Position numbers and translations under genes: made by a program. The notes below the pieces were generated by a model. That model was not told the DNA's origin. It ran no database searches and saw nothing but the letters and a program-made list of their open reading frames with translations. 64,000 nt of DNA from Parvularcula bermudensis HTCC2503 (GTDB lineage Bacteria; Pseudomonadota; Alphaproteobacteria; Caulobacterales; Parvularculaceae), in the NCBI RefSeq assembly GCF_000152825.2, contig NC_014414.1, positions 930,001-994,000 of the forward strand, in the 5' to 3' direction. This document shows, in pieces, positions 1-8,460 of the stretch. How positions within the stretch are numbered: the first letter of the stretch is position 1; each line of letters opens with the position of its first letter.

Positions 1-2
1 GC

Positions 3-128
3 GGCGACTGGTTTGACGTACCGTCATTGTTCAATCGGGGGATCCTTGCCGCTATGGATGAGCGGGAAAGCGCCTCTGACCTCAATCGGCTATTGCGGAA
101 TTACGGCTACGACGTCGACGCCGCCTGA
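3..128 (+). CDS. C-terminal end of an upstream gene (cut by window edge)
   Basis: An open frame runs from the first bases to a TGA at 126-128 and encodes the last 41 residues of a protein, ending in RNYGYDVDAA. The reading frame is uninterrupted and lies on the same strand as truB, 115 bases upstream of its start. rbfA often precedes truB, but this tail does not resemble the usual RbfA C-terminus, so I do not name it. No domain can be assigned to so short a piece. Confidence 0.5.
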   Translation, partial: GDWFDVPSLFNRGILAAMDERESASDLNRLLRNYGYDVDAA

Positions 129-243
129 TCCGTCGCTTTCGGCGGCGCCATCGGGGAAAATGGCGGGCCTGAGAAGGGGGGTCGCCAAACCCTCTGGCGG
201 CGGCTAAGGGCGCGTCCTTTTTGCAGCGAAAAGGCGAAATGCG

Positions 244-1206
244 ATGGCGCGTCGTCGGCGGGGTCAGCCCCTTCATGGCTGGCTCGTTCTCGATAAAGCA
301 TATGATTATGGATCGACCGAAGCCGTCTCGAAATTGCGGTGGTTGTTCGATGCCCAAAAGGCGGGACACGCCGGAACCCTCGATCCCTTGGCGACCGGGG
401 TGTTGCCCGTCGCTTTTGGGGAGGCGACGAAAACGGTCCCCTACATCCAGGATGGGAAAAAGACCTATCGCTTTACGGCGAAATGGGGCGAGGCGCGCAG
501 TACGGATGATCGTGAGGGAGAGGTCATCGCCACCAGTGCCCATCGGCCTGAACGGTCTGAGATAGAGGCCCGTCTCTGCGATTTCGAAGGGAATATCGAA
601 CAGATCCCCCCCGCCTTTTCGGCCGTGAAAATCGACGGCGAGCGGGCCTATGATTTAGCGCGGGAGGGGGTCGCGGTGACGCCGCCATCGCGCATGGTGT
701 GCATCGATCGATTGAGCTTGCTTGATTGTCCGAGCGAAGATGAAGCTGTGTTCGAGGCGGTGACGGGAAAAGGCACCTATATCCGCGCATTGGTTCGCGA
801 CTTGGCAAAGGCCCTGGGAACCGTCGGACATGTTGCCGCCTTGCGCCGTACCGCTGTGGGGCCCTTTTCGGAAGAGATGGCGGTGACGATGGAGGAATTG
901 ACGGGCCGTCCGTCGACGGATCGACTGACTGTCGACGATCGTCCGGCTGAGCCGGCGCAATTTTTATTGCCGGTGGAGGCAGCGCTGGCGGAGCATCTGT
1001 CGGCGACGGTGGACCGGGCCCAGGCGGCGCGGCTGCTCAATGGCGGTGACGCCATCCTCGCCGCCCCGTCGATGACCGGTCTGCGCGCTGGCCGCGCCGG
1101 TGATATCGAACCCGTGATGGCGATGGAAGGCGACAAGCCCGTCGCGATCTGTCGCCTCGAAGGGATGAAGCTGCGCCCGGTCAAGGTTTTTGCTTTCCGC
1201 GAGTAA
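244..1206 (+). CDS. truB: tRNA pseudouridine(55) synthase TruB
   Basis: Isomerises U55 in the T-loop of tRNAs to pseudouridine in the cytoplasm. The 320-residue product carries the family signature [12 protein letters not shown] at about residues 41-52, with the catalytic Asp at 47, preceded by the HGWLVLDKA motif that opens bacterial TruB proteins. A second conserved stretch, [13 protein letters not shown], lies near residue 177. Length fits the family with a modest C-terminal extension (PUA-like region). In many alphaproteobacteria rpsO and pnp follow truB; here a convergent small gene ends eight bases downstream, so the usual neighbourhood is broken. The ATG at 244 is taken because it places the HGW motif near the N-terminus as in relatives. 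Confidence 0.95.
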   Translation: MARRRRGQPLHGWLVLDKAYDYGSTEAVSKLRWLFDAQKAGHAGTLDPLATGVLPVAFGEATKTVPYIQDGKKTYRFTAKWGEARSTDDREGEVIATSAHRPERSEIEARLCDFEGNIEQIPPAFSAVKIDGERAYDLAREGVAVTPPSRMVCIDRLSLLDCPSEDEAVFEAVTGKGTYIRALVRDLAKALGTVGHVAALRRTAVGPFSEEMAVTMEELTGRPSTDRLTVDDRPAEPAQFLLPVEAALAEHLSATVDRAQAARLLNGGDAILAAPSMTGLRAGRAGDIEPVMAMEGDKPVAICRLEGMKLRPVKVFAFRE

Positions 1207-1213
1207 TGGCCCT

Positions 1214-1378
1214 TCAGCCCTTGGGGGGCGTGGTCGCTTCGTCGACGACATCGCTCTGCTCTGCGATCTCCTTGGCATCGTCTTCGGTCACATGGCCCTG
1301 ATGATGTTGCTGCTCGTCCGTCGCTTCATCGCGCAGCCGATCCATGCTGCCATTGTCGGTCATGGGAAGTTCACGCAT
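1214..1378 (-). CDS. small acidic hypothetical protein
   Basis: A 54-residue frame, beginning MRELPMTDNG and ending DEATTPPKG, rich in Asp, Glu, Gln and His. The ATG at 1378-1376 is preceded on the minus strand by a good Shine-Dalgarno, AAAGGA, six bases away, which is why I prefer it to a longer upstream reading whose extra residues look like noise. It converges on truB with a seven-base gap. No domain or membrane segment is visible and no function can be given. It may be a small stress-type protein, or not expressed at all. Confidence 0.5.
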   Translation of the reverse strand: MRELPMTDNGSMDRLRDEATDEQQHHQGHVTEDDAKEIAEQSDVVDEATTPPKG

Positions 1379-1594
1379 CTCAAATCCTTTCGTCAGCTGA
1401 CGATCGCGCCCTCGGGAGTGAGGGACGCATCGTGGGTGGGTGGAAAGGGAACGAGAGAGTGAGGGGAGGGTTCCGCCGCGCCCGCCTCTCGCCCTCGGAA
1501 CTTTTCGGGTCGCGACCGTGTTGTCATCTAATGGGGACAGCTGGCATTGCAGGGCCAAGCCACATAAGCCTGACATGACATTCGGAGGTGGGGC

Positions 1595-2047
1595 ATGAAC
1601 ACATTATTGGTTTCCGTCGCGGCCCTCGCGGCCTGGCAGGGCAAGCCGATGTTTTCCGTAGACGACGCGGCCTATTGCGCCGCGGTCTATGCCTTTACGC
1701 TGGATGCGATGTCGCGGGCGGAGAACGTCCCGGTCGCAAAGCAGCGCGAGACGACCGAGGGCTTGGCAAAGTGGGAATATGAACTTTCCGCCGCCGGAGA
1801 AGACCTCGCCACAGCAGCGTTGCAGGGGCGTGCGGACCGGGCCGTCGCTGAAGTGCGGCAGCAAATGCCGAATGGTGTCGGGGCCGAGGCTGCCGCGGCG
1901 CGGGGGACATTTCTTCTCGAAAGCTCCGCCCAGTGCGATGCGCAGCTGACGGCGGCCTATGGGGTGTCAGAGCATCCCATCGTGCCGTTTTTGAGGAAGG
2001 CCCAGGTTGAAGTGGCCCCCGGCACCGAAGGGCGCGGCCTCAGATAG
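1595..2047 (+). CDS. small exported protein of unknown function
   Basis: 150 residues preceded by a strong ribosome-binding site (CGGAGGTG, seven bases before the ATG). The N-terminus MNTLLVSVAALAAWQG is a short hydrophobic stretch that could be a weak signal peptide. The rest is Ala/Glu rich and probably helical, with cysteines near residues 29 and 112 that could form a periplasmic disulfide. No family is recognised. The last eight bases overlap the 3' end of the convergent truA gene, so there is no room for a terminator between the two. Confidence 0.65.
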   Translation: MNTLLVSVAALAAWQGKPMFSVDDAAYCAAVYAFTLDAMSRAENVPVAKQRETTEGLAKWEYELSAAGEDLATAALQGRADRAVAEVRQQMPNGVGAEAAAARGTFLLESSAQCDAQLTAAYGVSEHPIVPFLRKAQVEVAPGTEGRGLR

Positions 2048-2801
2048 CCGTGGGGGGATAGTCCGCTTTAACGAAATAAAGGCCGTGGGCCGGGGCAACC
2101 GGGCCGCAAGCGCGGCGGTCACAGGCCTGCAACGCGTCATAGGGCTGCGACAGCGCGGCGCGGCCCAAGCCCACTTGAACAAGGGTCCCAACCAGCGATC
2201 GGACTTGATTGTGCAAAAAGGACGGGGCCGACAAGGCGCAATGGACCTCTTGCCCGACCCGCGTGACCTCAAATTGGGACAGTGTTTTCAGCGGGCTTTC
2301 CGCTTGGCAATGGGCTGACCGGTATGTGGTGAAATCGTGCTGCCCGATAAGGGGGTGCGCCGCCTTTGCCATGGCGTCCACATCGAGGGGAGCGATGACG
2401 TGCCAGACCCGATCACGCATGAGGACCGGGGGGCTCCGCCGGTCGAGAAGCCGATAAAGGTAATGCCGTCGATGGCATTGAAACCGGGCGTGAAAGTCGG
2501 GGGATACCGGTTGCGCCAACAGGATGCTGACGGGGGCCGGCCTGAGATAGGCGTTGAGCCCGTCACGAACATTATCTGGCGGCAAGGCCTTCGCCAAATC
2601 GAGATGGGCGGTCATGGCGATTGCGTGGACACCTGAATCGGTGCGGCCGGCCCCATAGCACGCCCCGGGGGCCTGGGTCAGGCGCGCCGCTGCCTCCTCG
2701 ATGGCCCCTTGCACCGACGGGCCATTGTCCTGTCGTTGCCAGCCGACAAAAGGCGTTCCGTCGAATTCGACCTCAATGCGGTATCGGTGTTGCGCGCTCA
2801 C
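2040..2801 (-). CDS. truA: tRNA pseudouridine(38-40) synthase TruA
   Basis: Modifies uridines 38-40 in the anticodon stem-loop of tRNAs. The 253-residue product starts with the typical [18 protein letters not shown] region and has the active-site motif [11 protein letters not shown] at about residues 50-60, catalytic Asp 55. It is the third gene of the minus-strand order def, fmt, truA and its ATG overlaps the fmt stop codon by four bases (ATGA), so translation is likely coupled. Length is normal for the family. Confidence 0.96.
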   Translation of the reverse strand: MSAQHRYRIEVEFDGTPFVGWQRQDNGPSVQGAIEEAAARLTQAPGACYGAGRTDSGVHAIAMTAHLDLAKALPPDNVRDGLNAYLRPAPVSILLAQPVSPDFHARFQCHRRHYLYRLLDRRSPPVLMRDRVWHVIAPLDVDAMAKAAHPLIGQHDFTTYRSAHCQAESPLKTLSQFEVTRVGQEVHCALSAPSFLHNQVRSLVGTLVQVGLGRAALSQPYDALQACDRRACGPVAPAHGLYFVKADYPPTAI

Positions 2802-3757
2802 GCTAGGCGGTCGCCCGGGGCAAGGGCAAAGCCTCGGCGAAACGCGGCTGCGTCCTGCGGGGCTTTTCCTGGGCGCTGAAGGAGCAGGAGGTCCAAGGCC
2901 CCCTGACCCGTTGCGACCCTGACGCGATCCTCGGGAGCCGGCAGGATCGTTCCCGGCGCCGCACCGACCGCCCCCCCATCCGCTCCCTCGCCCTCGACTA
3001 AACGGCTATCGAGAAGCTTGAGACGGATCGGCTCGCCCCCCCGGTGCACCATGACCCAGGCCCCGGGAAAGGGGGACAGGCCGCGGATATGGCGATCGAG
3101 GACCCTGGCGCTTCCCGACCAGTCGACCGCCGCTTCCGCCGCACTGATTTTCTCGGCATAGGTCACACCGCTTTTTGATTGGGGGGTCGCCTGTAGCCCC
3201 CCCCGGTCGAGGGCTGCGAGGGCGCGGGGCAACAATTCAGCCCCGGTCTGGGCGAGGATATCGGTCAATTGTCCTGCTGTTTGATCGGCACCGATCGGCA
3301 CGGTTTCAGATAACAGGATGGGGCCGGTATCGAGCCCTTTTTCCATCTGCATCACTTGCACCCCCGTCATCGCGTCCCCCGCCATGATGGCCCTTTGAAC
3401 GGGCGCGGCGCCCCGCCAGCGCGGTAGGAGGGAGGCGTGGAGGTTGAGGCAACCATGGCGCGGGGCCTCAAGAAAGGCCGTGGGAAGGATCAGTCCATAG
3501 GCAACGACGATGCCCAGATCGGCATTGAGATCGACAAAACGCTGGGTCTCCGTTGGACCTTTCAGTCGGTCAGGGGTCCGCACTTCAATCCCATGCGGCT
3601 CGGCGAACTGGTGGACGGGGGTTTTTTGGACCCGGTGACCGCGGCCGCTCTTTCGCGGCGGCTGGCTATAGACCGCGATGACCTCGTGCCCGGCGGCGAG
3701 CAAGCTCGCCAGGGCGGGAACGGCGAATGCCGGCGTGCCCATGAACACGATGCGCAT
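2798..3757 (-). CDS. fmt: methionyl-tRNA formyltransferase
   Basis: Formylates Met-tRNA(fMet) with 10-formyl-tetrahydrofolate for translation initiation. The 319-residue protein opens with [16 protein letters not shown], has the catalytic set Asn106, His108 ([12 protein letters not shown]) and Asp143 (KGLDTGPIL), and a C-terminal OB-like domain beginning around residue 210. It sits between def and truA, two bases downstream of def; def removes the formyl group that this enzyme adds. folD, which helps supply the one-carbon donor, lies at 32 kb. Confidence 0.96.
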   Translation of the reverse strand: MRIVFMGTPAFAVPALASLLAAGHEVIAVYSQPPRKSGRGHRVQKTPVHQFAEPHGIEVRTPDRLKGPTETQRFVDLNADLGIVVAYGLILPTAFLEAPRHGCLNLHASLLPRWRGAAPVQRAIMAGDAMTGVQVMQMEKGLDTGPILLSETVPIGADQTAGQLTDILAQTGAELLPRALAALDRGGLQATPQSKSGVTYAEKISAAEAAVDWSGSARVLDRHIRGLSPFPGAWVMVHRGGEPIRLKLLDSRLVEGEGADGGAVGAAPGTILPAPEDRVRVATGQGALDLLLLQRPGKAPQDAAAFRRGFALAPGDRLA

Positions 3758-3759
3758 TG

Positions 3760-4272
3760 CTAGGCCGCCGCGGATCGGTCGCGTTTCAGCTTCTTCAGGA
3801 TCCGCTCCCGCTTCAGTCGGGAAAGATGATCGATGAACAAAACGCCTTCTAGGTGATCCATCTCGTGTTGAATGCAGGTGGCGAGCAGTCCCTCCGCCTC
3901 AAGGGTCCGCGGGGTGCCGTCATAATCAAGATAGTCGACGGTGCAGGTGGCCGGGCGTTCGATTTCTTCGTAATAATCGGGGACCGACAAGCAGCCCTCT
4001 TGATAGGGGGCAAGATCCGTCGCCGGGTTCCTGATGACCGGATTGACGAAATATCGCGGGGCAGGGGGCTCACCTTCTCCGGCCAGATCCATGACAATCA
4101 CCCGCTTGGGGACGCCAATCTGGATGGCGGCCAGACCGATCCCCGGCGCCGCATACATGGTCTCGAGCATATCATCCATCAGCGCCCTCAGCTCATCGTC
4201 GACGCCGTCGACCGGGGTCGAAATCTCCCTCAGTCGCGGATCGGGCGCGGTCACAATCGGTCGAATAGTCAT
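3760..4272 (-). CDS. def: peptide deformylase
   Basis: Metalloenzyme that removes the N-formyl group from nascent proteins. All three class I motifs are present: [10 protein letters not shown] near residues 44-53, EGCLSVPD with the metal-ligand Cys at about 94, and QHEMDHLEG with metal-binding His 136 and 140 and catalytic Glu 137. The 170-residue length is normal and the Lys/Arg-rich tail is typical. I start at the ATG at 4272; a TTG just before it is less likely. First gene of the def-fmt-truA operon, divergent from the RmuC-domain gene. Confidence 0.95.
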   Translation of the reverse strand: MTIRPIVTAPDPRLREISTPVDGVDDELRALMDDMLETMYAAPGIGLAAIQIGVPKRVIVMDLAGEGEPPAPRYFVNPVIRNPATDLAPYQEGCLSVPDYYEEIERPATCTVDYLDYDGTPRTLEAEGLLATCIQHEMDHLEGVLFIDHLSRLKRERILKKLKRDRSAAA

Positions 4273-4470
4273 CAAGAGCAGGTATGATCCCGATCGTATC
4301 CGGTCAATCCATCGAGCCTGCCCGTATTTCGGTCCACCCGCGTGATATCTTCACTCATCGGGGGAAACTGGCATGATGCTCGCATTTTCGCCTTTCGTGG
4401 CTTAGTCTCATGTATTTATGGTGGTCGAGCGCTGGTGCAGCGCAAGAGAGTTTGGTGTGGGCCTTTGAGA

Positions 4471-6717
4471 ATGTTTCTCGTCCCCATGACAGCACAATTT
4501 CCTAGCGTGCCATTCGAAGAGGAAATGGCGCGGGCAGAGGAGGCGTTGGCGATGCTGCAGGATGATCCCTCCTTCTGGGGGCAGAATATGGGGTGGATAA
4601 TCGGCGTGGGGGCCATCATCCTTGTCGTTGTGGCGATGCTGGCCATCCTGGTCGGACGCCAAAGGCGCTCCGCCGACGCCTCCTATCGCGCGCAAGGCAC
4701 GCCATTATTCGACGACCGTGATGATGGCTATGCCGATGACATGCCTTTTGCAGAGGTCATCATCGAACGGGACTCTGCCGAGGACGAGATGGCTGAGATG
4801 CCTGACGAGGAGACAGCTGTGTCCGAAGGGAACGATTTCACTGACGCGCGCGGGGACGAGACGGTCGAGGCGGAAAAAGCGCGCCCCGCTCCCCGTTCGG
4901 CCCCCGCCCGCGACTTCCGCCAGTGGCAGCAACGCCGCCGCGCGACCGATACGGCAGAAGAACAAGACCCCGCGAAAGTGGTCCCCTTAAGAAGTGTCGA
5001 AACGGCGCAAGCGGCCCCCGCCGCCTTTGCCGATCTCGATGAAGGCGAAGGATCCCGCGACGCCGCGGCGGAGGAGGGCGGGCCGACCCCCTTGCGCTAT
5101 GCCTATGGGGGGCGGACGACATCGCGGCAGGACGGTCCAACGGTCCACGGGCAAGCGGGCGGGCAAGCGGGTCTGCAATCCGGTGCCCCTGCGGCCCCGT
5201 CGTCTTCCGGCGCTTTCGCCTCCCGATCGCGCGGTGAGGCCGATGAGAGCCTGTCCTCGGGCGAGCGTCCCTATATTGCGCCCTTTATCAGAGAGGACAT
5301 TGAGCGCTCCGAACGTCGTCAGGGGCAGCGGATCGACGATCTGAAATCGGATATCGCCAGCCGGTTCGATCGCTTGCAGCGGGAGCAATTGGCGCGTCTC
5401 GACCGGCTGGTCACGACAATTGATCACCGTTTGGAGGCTCATGGGGAGCGTCCGGAAGACCCCACCGAAGCCCTGCGGGATATCGACCATGCCATAGGGT
5501 CCCTTCGCCGGGATCTCGACCGCGTGAGCCTGTCTCTTGACGAACAGGGCCGTGTCGCCCGCGACATGGGCGATCGCATCGATGACCGGCTTCAGGATCT
5601 GCCGCGTCTCAAAACCGCACTTGAAGATCTGGTCGATCGGGTATCCGACGATAAGGACGAGGAAGAGGCGGCCGGCCTCTTGCGCGCCCTCGACCGGACC
5701 CTCGATGGTTTACGGGACAGCTTCCGCGATCTCGCCGATCAAGTGGCGGCGCTTCAGGAGACGAGCGCTCGGCAGGCGCATGCGCAAAGTCGGCCGATGG
5801 CCTCGGCGTCATTATCCGATGTCGTGCGCATGGCGCTGCCCGACCACGAAGTGGCGTTCGGTGTGACCTTGCGGACGGGGTATGTTGTGGACTGTGCGAT
5901 CGAACTCGATGGGCACAGGGGGCTTGTGTCCATCGATACGGGCTTCCCGACGGAAGTCTTCGACGACCTCGCCTCGGACTTGGCCGCTATCCAGTTGAAT
6001 GAGCAGGCCATACGCTACGAAATTCGGGAATTGATCCGCGATGCGGAGGAGCGGGCGATCTCGCCGGGGGAAACGATTGAGGGATGCCTTCTCTACATCC
6101 CCTCCGAGCACGCCTTCACCTTGCTGAACGAGCGGTTTCCCGAATTGGTGCGTGAAGCGCGGCGCCGGCATGTCTGGTTTGCCTCTCCGGCCAGCCTGAC
6201 CACACTGCTCGGCTTGATCGATGCGCTCCACCCCAGTGAGATGGCTGGCCCGTCGGGGGGGGGCGCGGCCGCGCCTGGGGACCAGGCGGCGGATCGCCCC
6301 TCTTTCCCTGACAGCTGGGGGATGGATGCGGCGCGTCCCCCCTTGACCCATCGTTCCGAGCCAGAGCCAATGCCCGAAACGCAGATGCAGCGTCTCCAGC
6401 GGGAAAATGACGATTTGCGGCAACGCGCCGATAGCACACAGGCCGAACTCATGCGTCTGCGTACCGCTCTCTCCGGCGTTATTGGGGCCGACGCTTCCGC
6501 CTCTCACGATATGGCGTTGTCTTCGTCCCCCGCCGACGCGGAGTCCCGCCTCGATCTCCCCGAGCCCCGGACAGGGGCCAGGACTGGCGGGACGGGGGCC
6601 AGGACTGCTGCCAGGACAGTTGATTGGCTCAGCGGCGCCTCTGCGTCCGATTGGCTCGGGGGCACGACGGACACGGCGTCCCTATTTACGGGCCCCAAAG
6701 GCCCCCTATCTCGGTAA
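4471..6717 (+). CDS. membrane-anchored RmuC-domain protein
   Basis: From the ATG at 4471 the product is about 748 residues. One transmembrane helix lies near residues 39-61 (MGWIIGVGAIILVVVAMLAI), followed by a long acidic, low-complexity linker, a predicted coiled coil at roughly 275-430, and a C-terminal domain at 450-590 with RmuC features: YVVDCAIEL, SIDTGFP, YIPSEHAF and SPASLTTLLGLI. RmuC proteins influence DNA recombination and inverted-repeat stability, and rmuC next to def is common in alphaproteobacteria, which supports the call. The protein is much longer than a typical RmuC and ends in a Ser/Thr/Gly-rich tail with GART repeats. The start is uncertain: GTG 4342 has no ribosome site, and ATG 4486 or 4525 are alternatives. 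Confidence 0.68.
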   Translation: MFLVPMTAQFPSVPFEEEMARAEEALAMLQDDPSFWGQNMGWIIGVGAIILVVVAMLAILVGRQRRSADASYRAQGTPLFDDRDDGYADDMPFAEVIIERDSAEDEMAEMPDEETAVSEGNDFTDARGDETVEAEKARPAPRSAPARDFRQWQQRRRATDTAEEQDPAKVVPLRSVETAQAAPAAFADLDEGEGSRDAAAEEGGPTPLRYAYGGRTTSRQDGPTVHGQAGGQAGLQSGAPAAPSSSGAFASRSRGEADESLSSGERPYIAPFIREDIERSERRQGQRIDDLKSDIASRFDRLQREQLARLDRLVTTIDHRLEAHGERPEDPTEALRDIDHAIGSLRRDLDRVSLSLDEQGRVARDMGDRIDDRLQDLPRLKTALEDLVDRVSDDKDEEEAAGLLRALDRTLDGLRDSFRDLADQVAALQETSARQAHAQSRPMASASLSDVVRMALPDHEVAFGVTLRTGYVVDCAIELDGHRGLVSIDTGFPTEVFDDLASDLAAIQLNEQAIRYEIRELIRDAEERAISPGETIEGCLLYIPSEHAFTLLNERFPELVREARRRHVWFASPASLTTLLGLIDALHPSEMAGPSGGGAAAPGDQAADRPSFPDSWGMDAARPPLTHRSEPEPMPETQMQRLQRENDDLRQRADSTQAELMRLRTALSGVIGADASASHDMALSSSPADAESRLDLPEPRTGARTGGTGARTAARTVDWLSGASASDWLGGTTDTASLFTGPKGPLSR

Positions 6718-6813
6718 AGAGTTTGAGAGGGTTCTCAAGGCGTAACCGTCCACTACCGGACATAGTCATGCCGTTCAGATGCGCGTAATCTTATTGCGCT
6801 AACCCTGACATCA

Positions 6814-6827
6814 TTGAGGCGCCTCAA
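6814..6827. promoter_or_regulatory. FNR/CRP-type palindrome upstream of hemA
   Basis: TTGAGGCGCCTCAA is a perfect 14-base palindrome centred about 115 bases before the hemA ATG. It has the TTGA-N6-TCAA core used by FNR/FixK-type regulators, differing from the FNR consensus TTGAT-N4-ATCAA only at the fifth base of each arm. hemA is a known FnrL target in some phototrophic alphaproteobacteria, so an oxygen-responsive role is plausible but inferred. Confidence 0.4.
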
Positions 6828-6934
6828 ATTTTGGCGTCTGCAATGCCGCAATAGTCGATTCAGTCTCGACAAAGGGCGGTGAGTGGCGTCAGAGCACACA
6901 ATGGCGATATCGTAAGGAGCTGACGAGCAGCACC

Positions 6935-8203
6935 ATGAAATTTTCCGCCCATTTCGACGCTGCCCTGGCACAGCTCCGTCGTGAGAACCGCTACCGTACC
7001 TTCGCTGACCTCGAACGCTTGGTCGGTCGTTTTCCAGTGGCGCGGTATCACGGACCGGATGGCGTGCGAGAGGTCGTCGTTTGGTGCTCCAATGATTATC
7101 TCGGCATGGGCCAGGCGCCCTTTGTCCTCGAAGCCATGACCGAAGCCGCGTCGCGCACGGGCGTTGGCGCGGGCGGAACCCGTAACATTTCCGGGACCTC
7201 CCATCCCCTTGTCACCCTCGAAAAGGAACTCGCCGATCTCCACGGCAAGGAAGCGGCGATCGTCTTTACAAGCGGTTTTGTGTCGAATGATGCGACCCTT
7301 TCCACCCTCGGAAAGTTGCTGCCCGGCTGTGTGATGATCTCGGACGAGATGAATCACGCCTCAATGATTGAGGGGATCCGTCGATCTGGCTGTGAAAAGA
7401 AGATCTTTCGGCACAATGACACGGCCCATCTCGAAGAGATTTTGCAGCGATTGCCGCATGACCAGCCAAAGGTGATCGCCTTTGAGAGCGTCTATTCCAT
7501 GGACGGCGACATCGCGCCCATCGAGACGATTTGTGACTTGGCCGATCGGTATAATGCCCTGACCTATATTGATGAGGTCCATGCCGTGGGCATGTATGGC
7601 GCGCATGGCGGCGGCATCACCGACCGTGAGGGCTTGGCTGATCGGATCGATCTGATCGAAGGAACGCTGGCCAAAGCCTTTGGTACGCTGGGCGGCTATG
7701 TGGCGTCTTCCAAATCGGTGATCGATGCCATCCGCTCATTCGCGCCGGGCTTCATCTTCACCACGGCATTGCCCCCAGCCATCGCGGCGGCGGCAACGGC
7801 CTCGATCCGGCATCTCAAGACGAGTGCGACGGAACGTCACCTCCACCAAGAGCGTGTGGCGGCGACCAAATCGGCAATCGAAGACGTCGGCCTCGTGGTG
7901 ATGCCGAGCCAGACGCATATCGTCCCTCTCTTCGTGGGGGACCCGACCCTGTGTAAAGCGGCGGCCGATCGTCTGCTATCGGTGCACGGGATTTATATCC
8001 AGCCGATCAATTACCCCACCGTCCCCCGGGGTACTGAGCGGTTGCGGATTACGCCAACGCCCTTGCACGATGAGCATTATATTGCCGCGCTGGCGGGGGC
8101 GTTGTCGGAAACCTGGGACGCCCTCGATATTCCCCGGCGGCGGGTCGCGGGGGAGGAGACGATCCCCGCCCCGCGCATCGCGCTCCACCGCGCCGGCGGG
8201 TAA
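6935..8203 (+). CDS. hemA: 5-aminolevulinate synthase
   Basis: Condenses glycine and succinyl-CoA to 5-aminolevulinate, the committed step of haem synthesis by the C4 (Shemin) route of alphaproteobacteria. The 422-residue PLP enzyme has the family's opening ([10 protein letters not shown]), a glycine-rich segment [10 protein letters not shown], the cofactor-nitrogen contact in [10 protein letters not shown] (Asp 213), and the PLP lysine in [14 protein letters not shown] (Lys 247). The start is the ATG after GGAGCTGACGAGC. It stands alone in a 217-base upstream region containing an FNR-like palindrome. A second, more distant member of the same fold is encoded at 16.9 kb. Haem made here would feed the cytochrome c maturation genes at 54-57 kb. 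Confidence 0.96.
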   Translation: MKFSAHFDAALAQLRRENRYRTFADLERLVGRFPVARYHGPDGVREVVVWCSNDYLGMGQAPFVLEAMTEAASRTGVGAGGTRNISGTSHPLVTLEKELADLHGKEAAIVFTSGFVSNDATLSTLGKLLPGCVMISDEMNHASMIEGIRRSGCEKKIFRHNDTAHLEEILQRLPHDQPKVIAFESVYSMDGDIAPIETICDLADRYNALTYIDEVHAVGMYGAHGGGITDREGLADRIDLIEGTLAKAFGTLGGYVASSKSVIDAIRSFAPGFIFTTALPPAIAAAATASIRHLKTSATERHLHQERVAATKSAIEDVGLVVMPSQTHIVPLFVGDPTLCKAAADRLLSVHGIYIQPINYPTVPRGTERLRITPTPLHDEHYIAALAGALSETWDALDIPRRRVAGEETIPAPRIALHRAGG

Positions 8204-8326
8204 CGCCCGCACATCTGCGTTCCCCCGCCCTTTATGATTGACGATGCGCCCGCTCTGCTCGGGTTACGCAGACATAGTCTGGTGTCGCGTGCGTTGATCG
8301 GCTAAAGCACGACCAATTCTGCGCGA

Positions 8327-8342
8327 GGATGATCGATCATCC
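8327..8342. promoter_or_regulatory. perfect palindrome upstream of acyl-CoA synthetase
   Basis: GGATGATCGATCATCC is a perfect 16-base inverted repeat with no spacer, about 120 bases before the acyl-CoA synthetase start. It has the form of a dimeric-repressor operator. The regulator is unknown; chance cannot be excluded. Confidence 0.3.
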
Positions 8343-8448
8343 CTAGCCGTATGGGTGGATGTGTGTAATCAACACTATAGTTGAAGCACAAATATCCACT
8401 GCGGTGATCCCTGGGGATACGAGAAGGCCTCAAATTGGCCCGGTTTGT

Positions 8449-8456
8449 AAGGAGGA
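8449..8456 (+). promoter_or_regulatory. strong Shine-Dalgarno that fixes the synthetase start
   Basis: AAGGAGGA lies four bases before the ATG at 8461. An open frame continues upstream to 8359, but this near-perfect anti-16S match shows that translation begins at 8461. Confidence 0.75.
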
Positions 8457-8460
8457 GTAT

